Below are positions 46,762 to 59,123 of a DNA stretch of 64,000 nucleotides, in pieces. Within the stretch, counting starts at the first letter, position 1, and every line of letters starts with the position of its first letter. The notes beneath the pieces were generated by a model, which saw only the letters and a program-made list of their open reading frames with translations, was not told where the DNA came from and did no database searches. The stretch comes from Allantophomopsis cytisporea. Its lineage: Eukaryota > Ascomycota > Leotiomycetes > Phacidiales > Phacidiaceae. The stretch covers positions 620,001 to 684,000 of the forward strand of contig CP103023.1 of assembly GCA_024752435.1 (NCBI GenBank). Direction: 5' to 3'. Made by a program: the position numbers and the translations under genes.

Positions 46762-48541
46762 TCAAACCTCCTCTTCCTCCAATGAATAAACTTCAACCTC
46801 GGAAATCATGGTTCTTGCTGGAATGGTAACACAAATAGGAAAGCCGCCATAGTCCGGACCCTCGTTCGGCATGATACAATACATGCCACTTCTTGTCTCA
46901 TCCCCATTCAGTATCCTTTCCGATTTCAATGTACCCTTTTTAATATCCACCACACGCTTCTCAATGTAACTCAGAATACCCGTGAAGGTAGATTTTGGAG
47001 ATAAAGCCTTAAAATGAGCCTGGAAGCCCCAGCCTACGAGAAGGAATTTGTCGCCACCACGATGGATGATCATTCCTGCGCCAGGGCCAGCTTTTCCGAA
47101 GACGAACGAACGTGAGATAGTCACTTGGTAATCGCCGAACTGGAGGACATTTGGAGGTGTAGGGTCGTTACCGTCGTCATCAAGTTCATCAAAGAAAAAC
47201 CCGGCACAAGTGCCGGGCTTACGCTGCGCGTCCAGTACAAGTGCGGACACTTGACCAAGTAGCTTGTAATGACGGGTGAAGGCATTCTCAGCTGGCTCCA
47301 GTGTATCGACACCGAAAGGACTTGTTCCAATTGCTTGATAGCTTCCAAGGGCCTTCCAGACACGACGGGCCCCATATTCGTCTCTTCTTTGCTCGGGAAT
47401 GAAGAGTGGCTGGTTCTTGTGCCGATATTTGGCACACGAACTCGCATAGTCATTGAGATAGACATCAGGGGCGATGAAATCTAGAGAAGGAGCAAAGTGC
47501 TTCCAGATATCAAGAACGTTGCTAACGCCACCGCCAGATGGATAATCTCCTGGGTCGCCACCTCCTCCGGCAACAATGGGAAATGCGTTATCAGCGTCTT
47601 CGCTAACGTAGTTTTGCCACACATTTGTGTATAGAGGTAGCGGATACTCCCTTTTCCCTGCCTCTGCAATCTCTTCTACGTAAATAGCATAGTGGTAAGC
47701 CATAAAAAGCTCATCAGTGTTCTTGCTCTTACCAAATACGGCTTCCCAGGACTTCCCATGAAGATCTGAGCCCTTCGAAAGTGTTTTTTTGAGATCTGGG
47801 AACTTGGCTTTGAAATCAGCATGCATGGATTCCCACCCATTAGCTAAATACTGAAGAAGCTTGTCAGGCACGGCAGCTTCAAAGCGCTTGTTTGCTGCAG
47901 AACTCCTATCTCTAGAGTCTCCAAGGAGACCAATCTCGTTCTCAACTTGAACCATGATGACTGTGTTATCCTTGTTGACTTCTTTTAGGTGGTTCATCAA
48001 CGTAGAAAAGGCCTTCGCATCTGCGATTCGTGCTTCGTCGTGGAAGATAGAAACAACATCAGCCGTCACAAGGACATCGCTATCAACCTGTCGCTTGTGC
48101 ATTCGGGGAAACCGCTTTACGCTTTTCTTTACCCAGGGAGGGGTATATGTAGATAAGCCTTATACAACGTTAGATATTATGTTTTAGGAATTTTTTCATC
48201 GGAGTGCGTATCAATTGACCGTTTTTGAAAGACCCAAACCAAAGAAGAATCAGGCGGATGTTGTGTTTCTTAGCCTCAGCAATGACTTTGTCAAGCTCTT
48301 CAAAATGAAACTCTCCTTCAACAGGCTCAATGTCCTCCCAGGTAGTGCAGCCCAATAGGGTATTGAATCCTGTGTCAGCCATCTTCTGCCAGACAGTATC
48401 CATATAAGCGGCAGATGTGAGAGATGAATTTTGCAATTCACCACCTAAAATAAGAAATGGTTTTCCATCGACATGGAGCTGCCATGTTGAATCATGAAGC
48501 ACCAGACGAGGCAATGAATTAGTCGTTTGTACACTTCCCAT
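46762..48541 (-). CDS. GH35-like glycoside hydrolase with DUF5597-type C-terminus, intracellular
   Basis: Minus strand, exons 48541-48220 and 48158-46762 (intron 61 nt) give about 572 aa. The N-terminal TIM-barrel resembles GH35/GH42 beta-galactosidases: ILGGELQNSS start, NTLLGCTTWEDIEP, acid/base Glu in MVQVENEIG, and a likely nucleophile Glu in PLFIPEQRRDEYG. The C-terminal third matches the DUF5597 domain that follows such barrels (recalled). No signal peptide, so the enzyme should act inside the cell on an imported galactoside or related sugar; the substrate is unknown. The splice joins SFKN to GLSTYTPPWVKK; its donor GTCAAT is weak but the branch CTAAC and reading frame fit. The frame reaches further to a TTG at 48574, but the first ATG is 48541. 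Divergent to a sugar transporter gene. Confidence 0.87.
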
Positions 48542-49253
48542 TTTCGCTAGTAAAAGTGTAGGCAGTGCAAGCAATAATTTAAGTGTATAATGAGTTAGAG
48601 CTAGAGAGGTGATAGAGTAAAGATAAATACAAGAAGGGCAAGATTCAATTGAAGGGGTCTTCCATTGTTATATGTTATTATGGGAAGCGGAAGGACATTG
48701 ACCGAGTTACCGGTGTGTGATTACCGTAACGTATGATGAAAGCCATGGTGGAGACAAGTTCCATGAAACAATGAATGATAAGATGATGCGCGCCAATTGA
48801 ATAAGTGATCATCAACAATTATCTGCTAACTTATGCATAGCTTCTGCATTGTGATTCTCCACATCGAAAGTTGACGCACAAGACACATGAGACAGCGCGC
48901 AGCCATACGGAAGCTTAAGTGGAGTTGCGGGAATGAACTCTTCTCATTGGCCCAAACTCCGGTCGCCGTGCCTGGTCGCTTGGCGTTTGCATTTCCTGGG
49001 GAACCTGGAGATAGTCCGGGGTTTAGTCGATTTCCAAATGCTTCCCCAGATAATGGCGTGAGGATACGCGAGTCAACTGGAAATATGCATCAGGTTTGTG
49101 AACGTGTTTTATATGTTCCATCTCTCCTTCACTCGAAAGCTAGAATCATGATTGTGTATATAATGCTTCATCTTCTCCCCTTTTTGGCTGGCTTTTTCTA
49201 CCCCATCTAATCATTTCTTCCACTTCTTTCCAAAACAATTCTCAATTTGCATC
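48542..49253. promoter_or_regulatory. Shared promoter of GH35-like gene and sugar transporter, with candidate regulator sites
   Basis: 712 bases between divergent starts. A CGG-N3-CCG inverted triplet lies at 48960-48968, the kind of site bound by Zn2Cys6 dimers such as the one encoded 2.5 kb away. CTGGGG at 48996-49001 and its complement CCCCAG at 49044-49049 fit the SYGGRG consensus of the carbon repressor CreA. TATATAA at 49157-49163 lies 91 bases before the transporter ATG and is a good TATA box. These are sequence matches only; occupancy is inference. Confidence 0.45.
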
Positions 49254-51197
49254 ATGAAGAACTTGGTGAGAACAACTACTCGTCAGGAGACCGCTTTTCA
49301 AGCATCCAACTCGGCACCTAATAATCCTCTCGATCATAAACTGGCAGTCCCAGAAGTCAAGTGGTGGAGTCATCCAGGCCTTCGCTCTCTTTACCTCATG
49401 ATGCCTATTCTCTTCTTAGGAAGCACTATCAATGGATACGATGGAAGCCTCCTCAATGGACTTCAAACTATGGAACCATGGCAGACTTGTAAGTCGTTGT
49501 TGTGCTAGCGATAGTACACAGATTAATTCCCAGCAGATTTTGGAAATCCGTCTGGCTCGAGGTTAGGGTTATTCACGGCTATTCAGAACATCGGAGGTGT
49601 CTGTGCTCTTTTCTTTAGCAGTTATATTGCAGATATACTTGGTCGACGAGGTGGTGTAACGGTCGGTCTGATCATAGTATTTGTTGGAACGATCATTCAA
49701 GGTTCGTATCTTGGAACACAGTCCAATCCAGACAGAACGTACTAATCATCAATAGTTGTGCCTGCAAGTGACCATGAAGGCATGTTCATCGGAGGAAGAT
49801 TCCTCGTTGGTCTCGGATCCAACATCAGTCAGGGCTCTGCCCCTCTACTAATCATGGAGTTGGCATATCCACAACATCGTGGCAAGCTGACAACGATGTA
49901 AGTCGAGTTTCCTTTTAGCAAGACTATTGCTAATGTGTCATTAGGTACAACACACTTTGGGTAAGACAAGTTCCAACTTGAATCTTATTGAGACCTAACT
50001 AATACTAATTTCTAGTTCGTTGGGTCAATCATCGCAGCATGGACAGTTTTCGGCACTGTCAAATACAATTCCAATGCCGGTTGGCGTATTCCTGTCGCCC
50101 TCCAAGCTTTGATGCCGTTCATCCAACTCGTCGGTGTTTGGTTCCTTCCAGAAAGCCCTCGCTGGCTCTGCGATAAAGATCGAGGTGAAGAAGCGCTAGC
50201 AATACTTGTCAAGGTTAGTAAATACAATCCTCTTGGTAACAAAGATATCCTGACACTAAAATAGTATCATGCGAATGGGAATAGCAATGAACCCTTCGTA
50301 CAAGACGAATTCCGCGAGATTCAGGAGACAATCCAGATGGAAAAGCTGAATTCAAACAATGGCTGGACTGTTTTCGTGAAAACACCTGGCAATCGAAAGC
50401 GTCTGCTCCTTATTGCTCTTGTCTCATTCTTTTCCCAATGCTCTGGGAATGGCTTGGTATCATATTACCTGCACAGTATCCTTACGTCGGTGGGCGTCAC
50501 AAGTTCATACAACCAATCTTTAATCAACGGCGGCCTTCAAATCTGGTCTTTTCTTGTCGCCGCTCTTTTCTCTCTTCTAGTTGATAAGGTTGGCCGCCGT
50601 AAATTGTTCATGATTGCTGGTGTTGGAATGTTGGTGACTTTCTCTATTTGGACTGGGTATGTTCATTTCGTATCCTTTCACTGATGAGTATAGTACTAAC
50701 CTCATGCCGCAGATGTTCAGCTGCATATGCGCAGACTGGAAACTCATCTGCAGGCAGTGCAGTAATCGCCATGATTTTTCTCTTCTATGGTGTTGCTGGT
50801 TTCGCTTGGCCAGGTTTGACAGTCGCATATTGCGCTGAGATCTTGCCGTTCAACATCAGAGCTAAGGGGCTTGCTATCAATTTCGCCTTAACAGCCTCCG
50901 CATCGGTTTTTAATCAATACGGTATATCACATCTCTCTTGATGATCGAACAACATGATTTGAGCTGACCCAGTTCATAGTAAATCCAATAGGTCTCCAGC
51001 ATCTTGCATGGAAGTTTTACTTTGTTTATATCGCGATTCTGGTCATTGAGTGTTCCTGTATCTGGTTTCTGTTCATTGAGACCAAAGGCCCTACCTTGGA
51101 GGAGATTGCAGTGCTGTTTGATGGCCAGAACGCTTCTGTCTCGGAGAACTTTGGGAAGGATACCAAAGAAAGATTCGAACATCTAGAACAGGTATAG
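49254..51197 (+). CDS. MFS sugar transporter (lactose/hexose permease type)
   Basis: Eight exons: 49254-49488, 49537-49701, 49756-49897, 49945-49960 (16 nt), 50016-50213, 50265-50656, 50713-50921 and 50980-51197, about 524 aa. Sugar-porter signatures are in place: NGYDGSLLNGLQ in TM1, ILGRRGG after TM2, GRFLVGLGSN, PESPRWL before the central loop, DKVGRRK after TM8 and ETKGPTLEEI after TM12. About twelve hydrophobic segments are visible. The protein should carry a sugar with protons across the plasma membrane; the overall look is that of fungal lactose permease-like carriers, but the substrate is not readable from sequence. The micro-exon encodes only YNTLW. It shares a promoter with the intracellular GH35-like gene, as expected for uptake coupled to hydrolysis. 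Confidence 0.92.
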
Positions 51198-51661
51198 GAT
51201 GTCAATATAGTAAATCTATGTAGATTTGGTAGCTACTCGAGTCTAATGTTGCGACGTAATGTTTTTGATAAAAATCAAATAATTTATATGACGTCAATAT
51301 CGTTATTGAAAGTGGCAGTATCGTCAAACGCAACTTTCTACGAACAGTAAATATTTAGTGTAATACTCTTTTAGGAATAGCCTTGGCTACCGACGATAGA
51401 TGCGTATGAGTCAATGACCAGGTCTACATATAGAATTTCGATTATCAGGCAATTTGTTTGCATAATCTCATCAGTCTCCAATATGAACCACGATTATGGT
51501 AAAGTAGAGTTCTCCTATCTTGGAACTTCACTTTTTCAAAATCTATAGTACATAAAGTGTAAAGATTCAAGGTTTCTACTTTCTTTACATTGTATTTTTA
51601 TAACTCGAATCTACCAATGCGATTAAATAACCGGCTCCACTTTTTTTGAGAACCAATGACA
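51198..51661. other. Convergent spacer
   Basis: AT-rich; between the transporter end and the convergent end of the Zn2Cys6 gene. No gene seen. Confidence 0.5.
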
Positions 51662-53405
51662 TTAATAGTCTCCAATAATACTCTGTGTTACACGACTTCT
51701 TTCTAAAAGTCGAACAACTTCGGGTGAATGGTCTTCGCTTATACCAGAAAATGCTGTCGGTGTCTGATGTGGTTTCGGATGATATTCGACATCGACGGCA
51801 TGCTGTAGAAGGAACTTTACCATCCAATTGTCCATCCTATAAGTATCAAATGTTGCTGATTCTAAGCACAGATTTTGGAAGGTGATCAGTCGACTTGTCT
51901 TGACTCATAGAGTTAGTGCTGGGCATGATAAAATCATATATTGAACTAACCATCAATCCTACACTTGGCCATAATTCCCGCAACTTCACGAGCCATTCGA
52001 AATTGGATTCAAGCCGACGTCTCGCAGCCGGCAACTCCTCTTCGTTACTGAACAGTAACGTATGCAATAAAACCGATGAAGACACAACGGTCATATGTCC
52101 GACAATATTGTAAACAGGTTCTGCACCCTCAAATTGCTTCGAAATAGTAATAAGATCCGAATAAGCAGCTGCGTGATACTTGCATCTTTCAGCATATTGC
52201 TTGACCCGTGGCGAAGGCACCAATTTTCGGTTGAGAAATTGATAATAAAGTAACGTAGCATAATGGTGATAGCCAAGGTGCAAAGCCACAAAAGTTGCCC
52301 CGAGACCTTGGCTGTGATGCTCGATGAGATTCTGCGCTGAATATCGAAACTCTACTTCGAGCTCCTGTTCAAAGTTTTCAAGCTGTATAGCTAATGATTC
52401 TGCGGTTGTCGCAATGGTAGAAGCCTCCCTCTCACTAATAGAGGGATCAATGATCGCTTTATTTAAATCCTGGATTCGACCGAATATCTGCACTAAAGTG
52501 ATCATATGAGCCCAGAAGCCTCTTCGTCTCAACGATGGATTAAACACTTGTTCAGGCACAAGTCGAAAGAAGTCCAATTCGTGCATCGGAAGCTGAGGCC
52601 GATCACCACTGATGTGGAATTGTCTTGTCAGCCCGAGTCCTGCACTTGCCCAACGGTCAATGAGATACAATGTCCACCATACCCGACGTTTCATCTCTGC
52701 CGTAAGAACATCGTCCTCAGGGTTAGTCTTTTCAAGAGAAAGAAGCTGGGCCATGCGGTTTGCAATCCCTGCTTCAATGAGCAAGAGATACTAGTGAATA
52801 GAGTTTCCATGTGAGCAGTATACGCACCAAAATATAGTGATTCGGACATTGCTTCTGTATTGGCGCCACACGTGTTGGCAATCAAAATGCAAGCTTGTAT
52901 GTTTATAGCACATACATTTTCTAAGTCTTCTTTCAGCCGACGCTTTGCTTCTAGAAAGTAATCATTTCCTCGAGACCGAATCTCCAAATCTGAAGAGAAC
53001 CTGCGAAGTCACTACACAGCAGGAGAGCAAAGATTCAGATTTGGCATACCTAGCAGTGAGTCCAAATATTGCAAAGAGCAATATGGATGATATTGATCCA
53101 TCACTAACACTTTTTCGTAAAGAAGGTTCATGGAAAATGGAATGAGGTTTGTTGTGAATGTGCCGGATATACAATTCCACCAAAGTTTGCTTGGTTCCAA
53201 TTGAAGGGGTCAAATACGAAGCTTCCAGAGCAGCAGATGCCGATGTTGCAGCGAGCAGAGCCTCACTTCGTAATGGCCTGCCTCTATCTGCATGAGAGCA
53301 TGATGTCCGTCGTTTGATGCACGAAACACATGCTCCTTCAAGACCGTCTCTGGTACATTTCCGCTTACCTGCCCGACATTGAACGCACGATTTCCCTAAC
53401 TTCAT
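51662..53405 (-). CDS. Zn(II)2Cys6 transcription factor with fungal-specific domain
   Basis: Minus strand, exons 53405-53050, 53000-52828, 52768-51951 and 51898-51662 give about 527 aa. The binuclear zinc cluster uses Cys7, 10, 17, 26, 29 and 36 with the basic loop RAGKRKC. The middle homology region follows (LYFGIANRMAQ, EMKRRVWWTLYLIDRW). The third intron (51950-51899, 52 nt, CACTAAC branch) joins WPSVGLM to TSRLITFQ, leading to the usual end with YRMDNWMVKFLLQHA. If this intron is retained the frame stays open and ends at 51846 with a different tail, an easy annotation error. Such factors bind CGG triplets as dimers and often control adjacent catabolic genes; a role for the neighbouring GH35-like enzyme and sugar transporter is inference from position. 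The true ATG is 53405. Confidence 0.88.
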
Positions 53406-53875
53406 CCTCACACATGCGAGATCTCATTCTGAAATCTAAAACAGGTGAAGAGGCCCTTCTGAAGATTTATGGGAGGCCTTTAACTCCGCTTGAGATCGTA
53501 AATGCCTGAGGTATCCATGAAAGAGTACGTCGAGCTGATGCATTCTGATTGGCGCTCTTAAGAATCGTTCTTCCCCAATGGTTTAAGTGATACAAATAAA
53601 TATATGTTTGATGGTCTAACAGTTATCAGTTACTTAGACCGCCAGAGTCCTCGATGTGAGCATTTGGCAAATAAGTTGCACAATTGCTTTCATTCATAAG
53701 ATATAAGCTGATATACTTAGTTACAATTGACGAGTGTTGATCGGCTCTCAATAATGAGGCTACTCGGTATTTTCTTGTAAGGGTCTCATTCCATCGATCC
53801 TCCCTAACCAGAGATCTAGGTCGCATTCATTCTCCACAGCCTCGCAGCAGGAATGCACGAGTAGAATGAGTAACA

Positions 53876-53907
<32 letters not shown>

Positions 53908-54060
53908 CTCCAACGTGAACACTACTTGAGCGTTACATTAAACCCAATCACTGGTCGCCAATGTTGAGGTCTTTGACGTAGACTAACTTATAAAACCATG
54001 ATCCATTGAAATTGTATCAGAGGACTATTGTGAACCGTTGACGAACCCACTCAATCCCGA
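53406..54060. other. AT-rich spacer
   Basis: Upstream of the Zn2Cys6 gene, includes an (AT)13 repeat. No gene seen; it runs into the decayed gene at about 54075. Confidence 0.5.
53875..53900. repeat. (AT)13 microsatellite
   Basis: Thirteen uninterrupted AT units in non-coding DNA. Confidence 0.95.
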
Positions 54061-54074
54061 TATTCGATCCTTCT

Positions 54075-54619
54075 CTACAGTCAGATTATGCTATTGGTTT
54101 TAGGTGGTCTGCATTCAAAAAGGATTAGCCCAAGAAGCTTCAGTCTTTCGTACAAAGGTCTTCGTCCTCCTCTTATTTCAAAAGTACGGGTTAGATGTAC
54201 TTTCTGTTCCTCAAATGCGATGTTAAGAGTGGCTTATCAGCACTTGATATTGCAGATCGACAAAATCTTTACAGTATGACCCTTGTTGTCAGGGGTGTTG
54301 TTGAACTTTCCGGTTAGTGAATCGTGCGGATGAGCTTCATCGGGAAGTTATTGCCTTTTCTATCCTTGATAATCAAAGTTGTGTACGAGTTTGGAGACAT
54401 TACCCTGTGATTGAGGGTGCCAAAACCAGCTACTGGCGATACCTGATTCATTCATATGATTGTGTAGAACAGGATGGGAAGGAAAAGTGGACATCGTACA
54501 GGTTTACGAAGAATGTCTATGATATATGGATGCTGATGCCTTTCAAAAGGATCTGTTCTACTACTGATATGTTGTATCTTATACGAGGAAAGGATATCGG
54601 ACTTCCATGTTGTGGTTGA
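54075..54619 (+). pseudogene. Decayed gene fragment, DUF7924-like fungal family
   Basis: Pieces of one protein appear in order but in different frames. From 54078 one frame gives SDYAIGFRWSAF and then hits TAG at 54126. After a frame change KYGLDV is readable near 54185-54199; after another near 54197, the frame reads YFLFLKCDV...LDIADRQNLYSMTLV and VRGVVEL up to 54308, where one missing base shifts it again into RLVNRADELHREVIAF, then KEKWTSYRFTKNVYDIW and FKRICS, ending at 54619. This order matches a fungal family that I recall as DUF7924, common in expanded numbers in Helotiales and of unknown function. At least one stop and three frameshifts break it, so it is a relic of a dispersed gene copy in an AT-rich segment. 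The family name rests on memory of its conserved blocks. Confidence 0.72.
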
Positions 54620-55591
54620 GTTTCCGGTCTGCTTTCTTTCTTTTCCCTCTGAGTTATGTGTTGATGGGAGATTTAGTGCATTGTTACCAGTTTTCGACGG
54701 GTCTATCCAGGCAGTATACATATATATATAACTAGGACTAAATTCGCCCTACATTACATTTATCGACTACTGAATCCTGGATCCTAGACGCTGTAGCTTC
54801 GCAAGATAGCCTCAAATATCCTAAGCTTTACATCACCGATACTATCCTGAATTTCGACTTTCCTAGTTTTCCGCTTTGTATCTCGTCTATTTCACTTCTA
54901 GTATCTTAGTTTCTGAAGCTATAAGTTCATAGCGAGTCGTTGATATTTGGCTTCTCAGTTCTAGAAATCTAAAAAGAAACTAGCTTTAAGAGCTAGTTCA
55001 TTAGTATTTGTAAATATGACCAGCGATATAATAGCAATTCTAAGAACCTAGTGAATAGTCTTCAAGGATTTAGAGCATGCATCCAGTTCTCAGGTAGATT
55101 CTAACAAGTAAAAGCAAGATGTTCTTATTTCTTGTTCCATGGAGGCTTTCAACTCACATTTGATAGCTAACAGATATACCGAATTTACCTCGCCGCTTGC
55201 AACAAATTGTTTGCGATCTCCTTGATATGTGAGCTACTTAATCTATGGGGGGGGGATCCTTGAGATCCAACAGTTTACATATAAGACTAATATATAGGAA
55301 CCCAGTTCTCTCATTACAATCAATGTATTCTAGTCTTTCAAATTTACCTCCTTACGTTGCGTTCGGAAGCTGTGTCTGATTGTATAGTTTAGCTTTTCTA
55401 CTTTTATAACCTTTCAAGTAAGATTTACTGCTAAGATTATTCAAAAATCCTGTTGTCATAACTGAAGACAACATAGCCACTCTTTATATCTTAGCTCACT
55501 AAAACGTTTCACATATAGAGATACAAAGAACACTGCAGAACAGATTAAATGATTGAATAAGATGCAACGTGTTTAAGACTTGCTATATAAG
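54620..55591. other. TA-rich gene-free segment
   Basis: No protein-like frame. Very TA-rich, with many TAG/CTA words and few CG or CA pairs, unlike the coding neighbours. A seven- or eight-G run occurs near 55246. Together with the decayed gene to its left this looks like DNA altered by repeat-induced point mutation, but that needs counting. Confidence 0.5.
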
Positions 55592-57379
55592 CTAGAGAAT
55601 CCATCGCAAGATTGCCTCAATCTTACCCCGCAAAGTCTTTTCCTTTGCTGTCTCTAGCAAGTCTTCCTCGCTGATAACATACACATCAGTCTCCAAGTCC
55701 ATATCCTCATAAATCACAACCTTCGTCTTTTTCCACCATTTCCATCCTAGCCACATAACCGCCATAACTGGCAATTCGATATAGTAGCTCACAAAATCAA
55801 CGCCACTAAACCTTGGACTAAATGAGCTCCAACCCTGAACCAGGACAAGAACAATGTTCAAAGTCACGCAGATCCATGGCCCCCATGGATACGTCCAGTT
55901 TTTGAACGGAAGCAAGTGTGTCTTGCCTTGTCGCTCCAGAGCCCCTCGGAAGCGGATGGAAGTGACCCCAATAGCTATCCAAGCTAACTGGTTAGAAACC
56001 CCGACAAGGTTTTGCAACCAAGTCCAAAGCTGACCTGCTCCAATATAACTTGCCCCAAAGCACAGTCCGCTGATGGCACTTGTTGCGAGAACTGCGAGCC
56101 ATGGTACACGGTTCTTGTTTAATGTTCCAAAGAATTGTGGTGCATGATGATCAACAGAGAGTGTATACAATAAGCGAGTTCCAGCGAACAATGCATGATT
56201 TCCAGCGCTGATGACGGACGTTAAAATGACAGCATTCATGAAGGATCCAGCAGCTTTTGCACCGACCATCTGAAAGACTATCGTGAATGGCGACGTAGAA
56301 GTAGTCTTGTTTGAAAGGCCAGGATAGTTGTAAGGAATATTGAGGCCGATGAGCAGAACCGAAAGAATATAGAAAAGCAGAATGCGCCAGAAGACATTCT
56401 TAACAACTCGAGGAAGATTCTTGGTGGGATTCTTCGTTTCACCAGCTGTTATCGCTATCGACTCGGTGCCGCCATCTAAATTATGATAAGCATTGTAAAT
56501 ATACATCCTTAGATTGAATCACTCACATGCAAATGAGGCTGTTACAAAGACTGATGCAAACCCACCGATCCCATTGACAAACGGGGCATCACCAATATGC
56601 CAATATTTCCCCCCGATATACTGGTGTGAGTTGTTAATGCCACAGTTGACAATAATTCCTAGAATTACGAAAATCTATGTTCTATCAGCATCTAATAATC
56701 GTAGACTAAAGACGGGAGATGCTTACGGTGATGGTAATGACTTTCAAGAGACTCAACCAGTATTCAAGCTACTTAGGTTAGCACTGCGTCAAGAATCGAG
56801 AAAGACTAAGAGTCTTACTTCACCATATGCCTTCACAGTAACGATATTCGCCAGGACCAAAAAGGCCCAGAAAACTAGACTAAGGGCCCAACCAGGCATG
56901 TTGGTATCCCAATACGCGAACACCAGCTGAAGAGCTACGAGATCAGCGGCTGTTGAGACTGCATCATTGAACCAATAATTCCAGGTCAAGGCAAATCCGA
57001 GTCCATCGTCAACATATCTTCCCGCAAAGGTACAGAAAGAACCCGCGATAGGGACAAATGCAGCCATCTCGCCAAGTGCGAGCATTGTCAACATCACAAT
57101 AGCACCAACAATGAGATATGCTATGAGCATGGAGGCAGGACCACCAGTTGCAAGTGATTTGCCGGTTCCGAGAAAGAGTCCAGTCCCGATTGTACCGCCG
57201 ATAGCTATCATCTGTACTTGGCGTGCCGACAGCTTTCGCGCAAGCTTATCGGCCACCACCGGGTGAATGCCATGAATAGGAACGGTTGAATCCTGACGTG
57301 ATACTGCTCTCTCTGGATCATTGTTGTAATCGTCATGACTTGTCACGTGCACGTCACTTTGTGATGGAGGCTTCGACAT
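55592..57379 (-). CDS. Amino acid permease (APC/YAT family)
   Basis: Minus strand, exons 57379-56819, 56768-56727 (42 nt), 56674-56527 and 56475-55592 give about 544 aa. The N-terminus is hydrophilic and cytosolic; the first membrane segment has the family motif GGTIGTGLFLGTG. Later hallmarks are FAGRYVDDGLGFALTWNYWF, YGGTESIAITAGETKNPTKN and the segment with LLYTLSVDHHAP, followed by a soluble C-terminus (YVISEEDLLETAKEKTLRG). About twelve hydrophobic spans are visible. The protein should import amino acids at the plasma membrane with protons; specificity cannot be told. The third splice rebuilds the Tyr of FAYGGTES from both exons, which fixes the model. It stands alone, with about 2 kb of gene-free DNA upstream. 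Confidence 0.93.
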
Positions 57380-59123
57380 TTTGAAGGTGGATTCTGTGGG
57401 TGACTTAGTGTGGAGAAGAGAAATAGCATGCCAAACTTATATTTCAACGTGCACGAGAGATGGAACAAGAACATAAACATAAGGAAATGGAAAGAGGTCT
57501 TTCCGTTGTGTGCTTTTCGCAAAGAATATTACGCTACAAGTACTGCGTGCTCAAGACGGTTTTTGATGTGTCATTTACGCCCGAATAGATCATCAACCAT
57601 GCATGTCCATTTTCAATGTTCAATCATCAGGTGCCAGTACAAAGAAAGTACTTTGAACATATAAGGAGTATATCATTTCATTAGAATCTACGTAACATCT
57701 AGGCATTCTTTTTGCCTGACAAACTATCAGAAAATATCATTTTTGTTATAGGTTTGGATTGAATGCAAGCCTTATAGGAAGGCTTGCATGGATGAGAACA
57801 CGCACCTTTTACCTCTAATACGCATAAATGCCACATTTACAGAGTAAGTTCTCAGATCATCAAGTTCAATTCTATAGAACATGTTTTAAATTCTCCATCA
57901 TACTGTTTCGTGCTTCTATGGATTTCAAGAACTGTTGCAATTATCAAATAAATTGAATTTTAAAAAGTCTCCATTGCTGAGCGCAGTTACGACATCTACA
58001 CGGTGTGACGACAGCCCGATACTAAGCGTATCAACCCGGTTGTTACTGCTCCACTGTATAACCCCAGATTAACAAAATGTGGGCATCATGTCACAAAGAA
58101 AATGTCAGAAGAGCCTGCGTCACTAAAACTTGTCTTCTTGAACACATCGATGGAAGAAGGCTGCAACACTTGCTAGACTGTTTTGTGGGAATTTAATGGT
58201 ATCATGGAAAAGACGAAGCGATGATGACTATGAGGAGCACAAAGCTGCGGCGAAGTGTTCAGATAGCTAGATATTATAAGCTCGTATAATAAAATTATAC
58301 ACATTTGATTAATAGAGACTGATGATATGTAATTATATGGGAATGCAATTCACCTGGCTCCTGCCAAAAACCACCCAAATGTGTTTTCCGGAAGTGAATA
58401 CGAGGAGACTAAAGGAGAAAGGGAAGATACCTCATTGGCATATGATTCTAAGTCACGCAATGTATCTCTGCAAAGTTACTGAGTACGTGGTCAGAGACCC
58501 TGGATAGATATTTCTCTGCGATAGGTGGACTTAAAGCTGATGACCATGCTATGATCTTCTTGAGATACAGACATCTCACTTGAAGAGCTTTCATGACCAG
58601 GTATGCTTGAGTTGGTAAGTATCTTATCTGCTAATGACTCCAATCTAGTAGCTAAAGAGCGACCATTTTTGATGCCGCATTAGCTCTAGGCGATTGTTTC
58701 CAGCTCAAATTTGCCGTTTGTTAAGGAGACTGATTGTTTCAAAGCAATTCTGCGAAGGAGAAAAAACAGAATGAAAAAGAGCAATACTTTCAACTTACAA
58801 GCTCATATGCGGCTTCGTAGTATCAACTAAATCAATGAGAGAATCGAGTCGATCCTTCAATATTCAAAGATGGAGTCAAGGATCTATAAATGAAACTAGA
58901 TGGCAAATTTCAATATGTGTGTACTCACTCTTCATCTCGTATGGATTTGGGCTTCAAAGCCAATGCCGTAATGTCGGTTCAATCTTATATGATGCTTGCT
59001 TGTTTGTACCAAATTTTGCGCTTCGATCTTCTCGCGCGGGCTCCTCTTTAACTATATATTATGTATAGCTGGACAACGACTGGATTCATCTTTTTGAGTG
59101 TCAACTGTAATCGTATCTCATTT

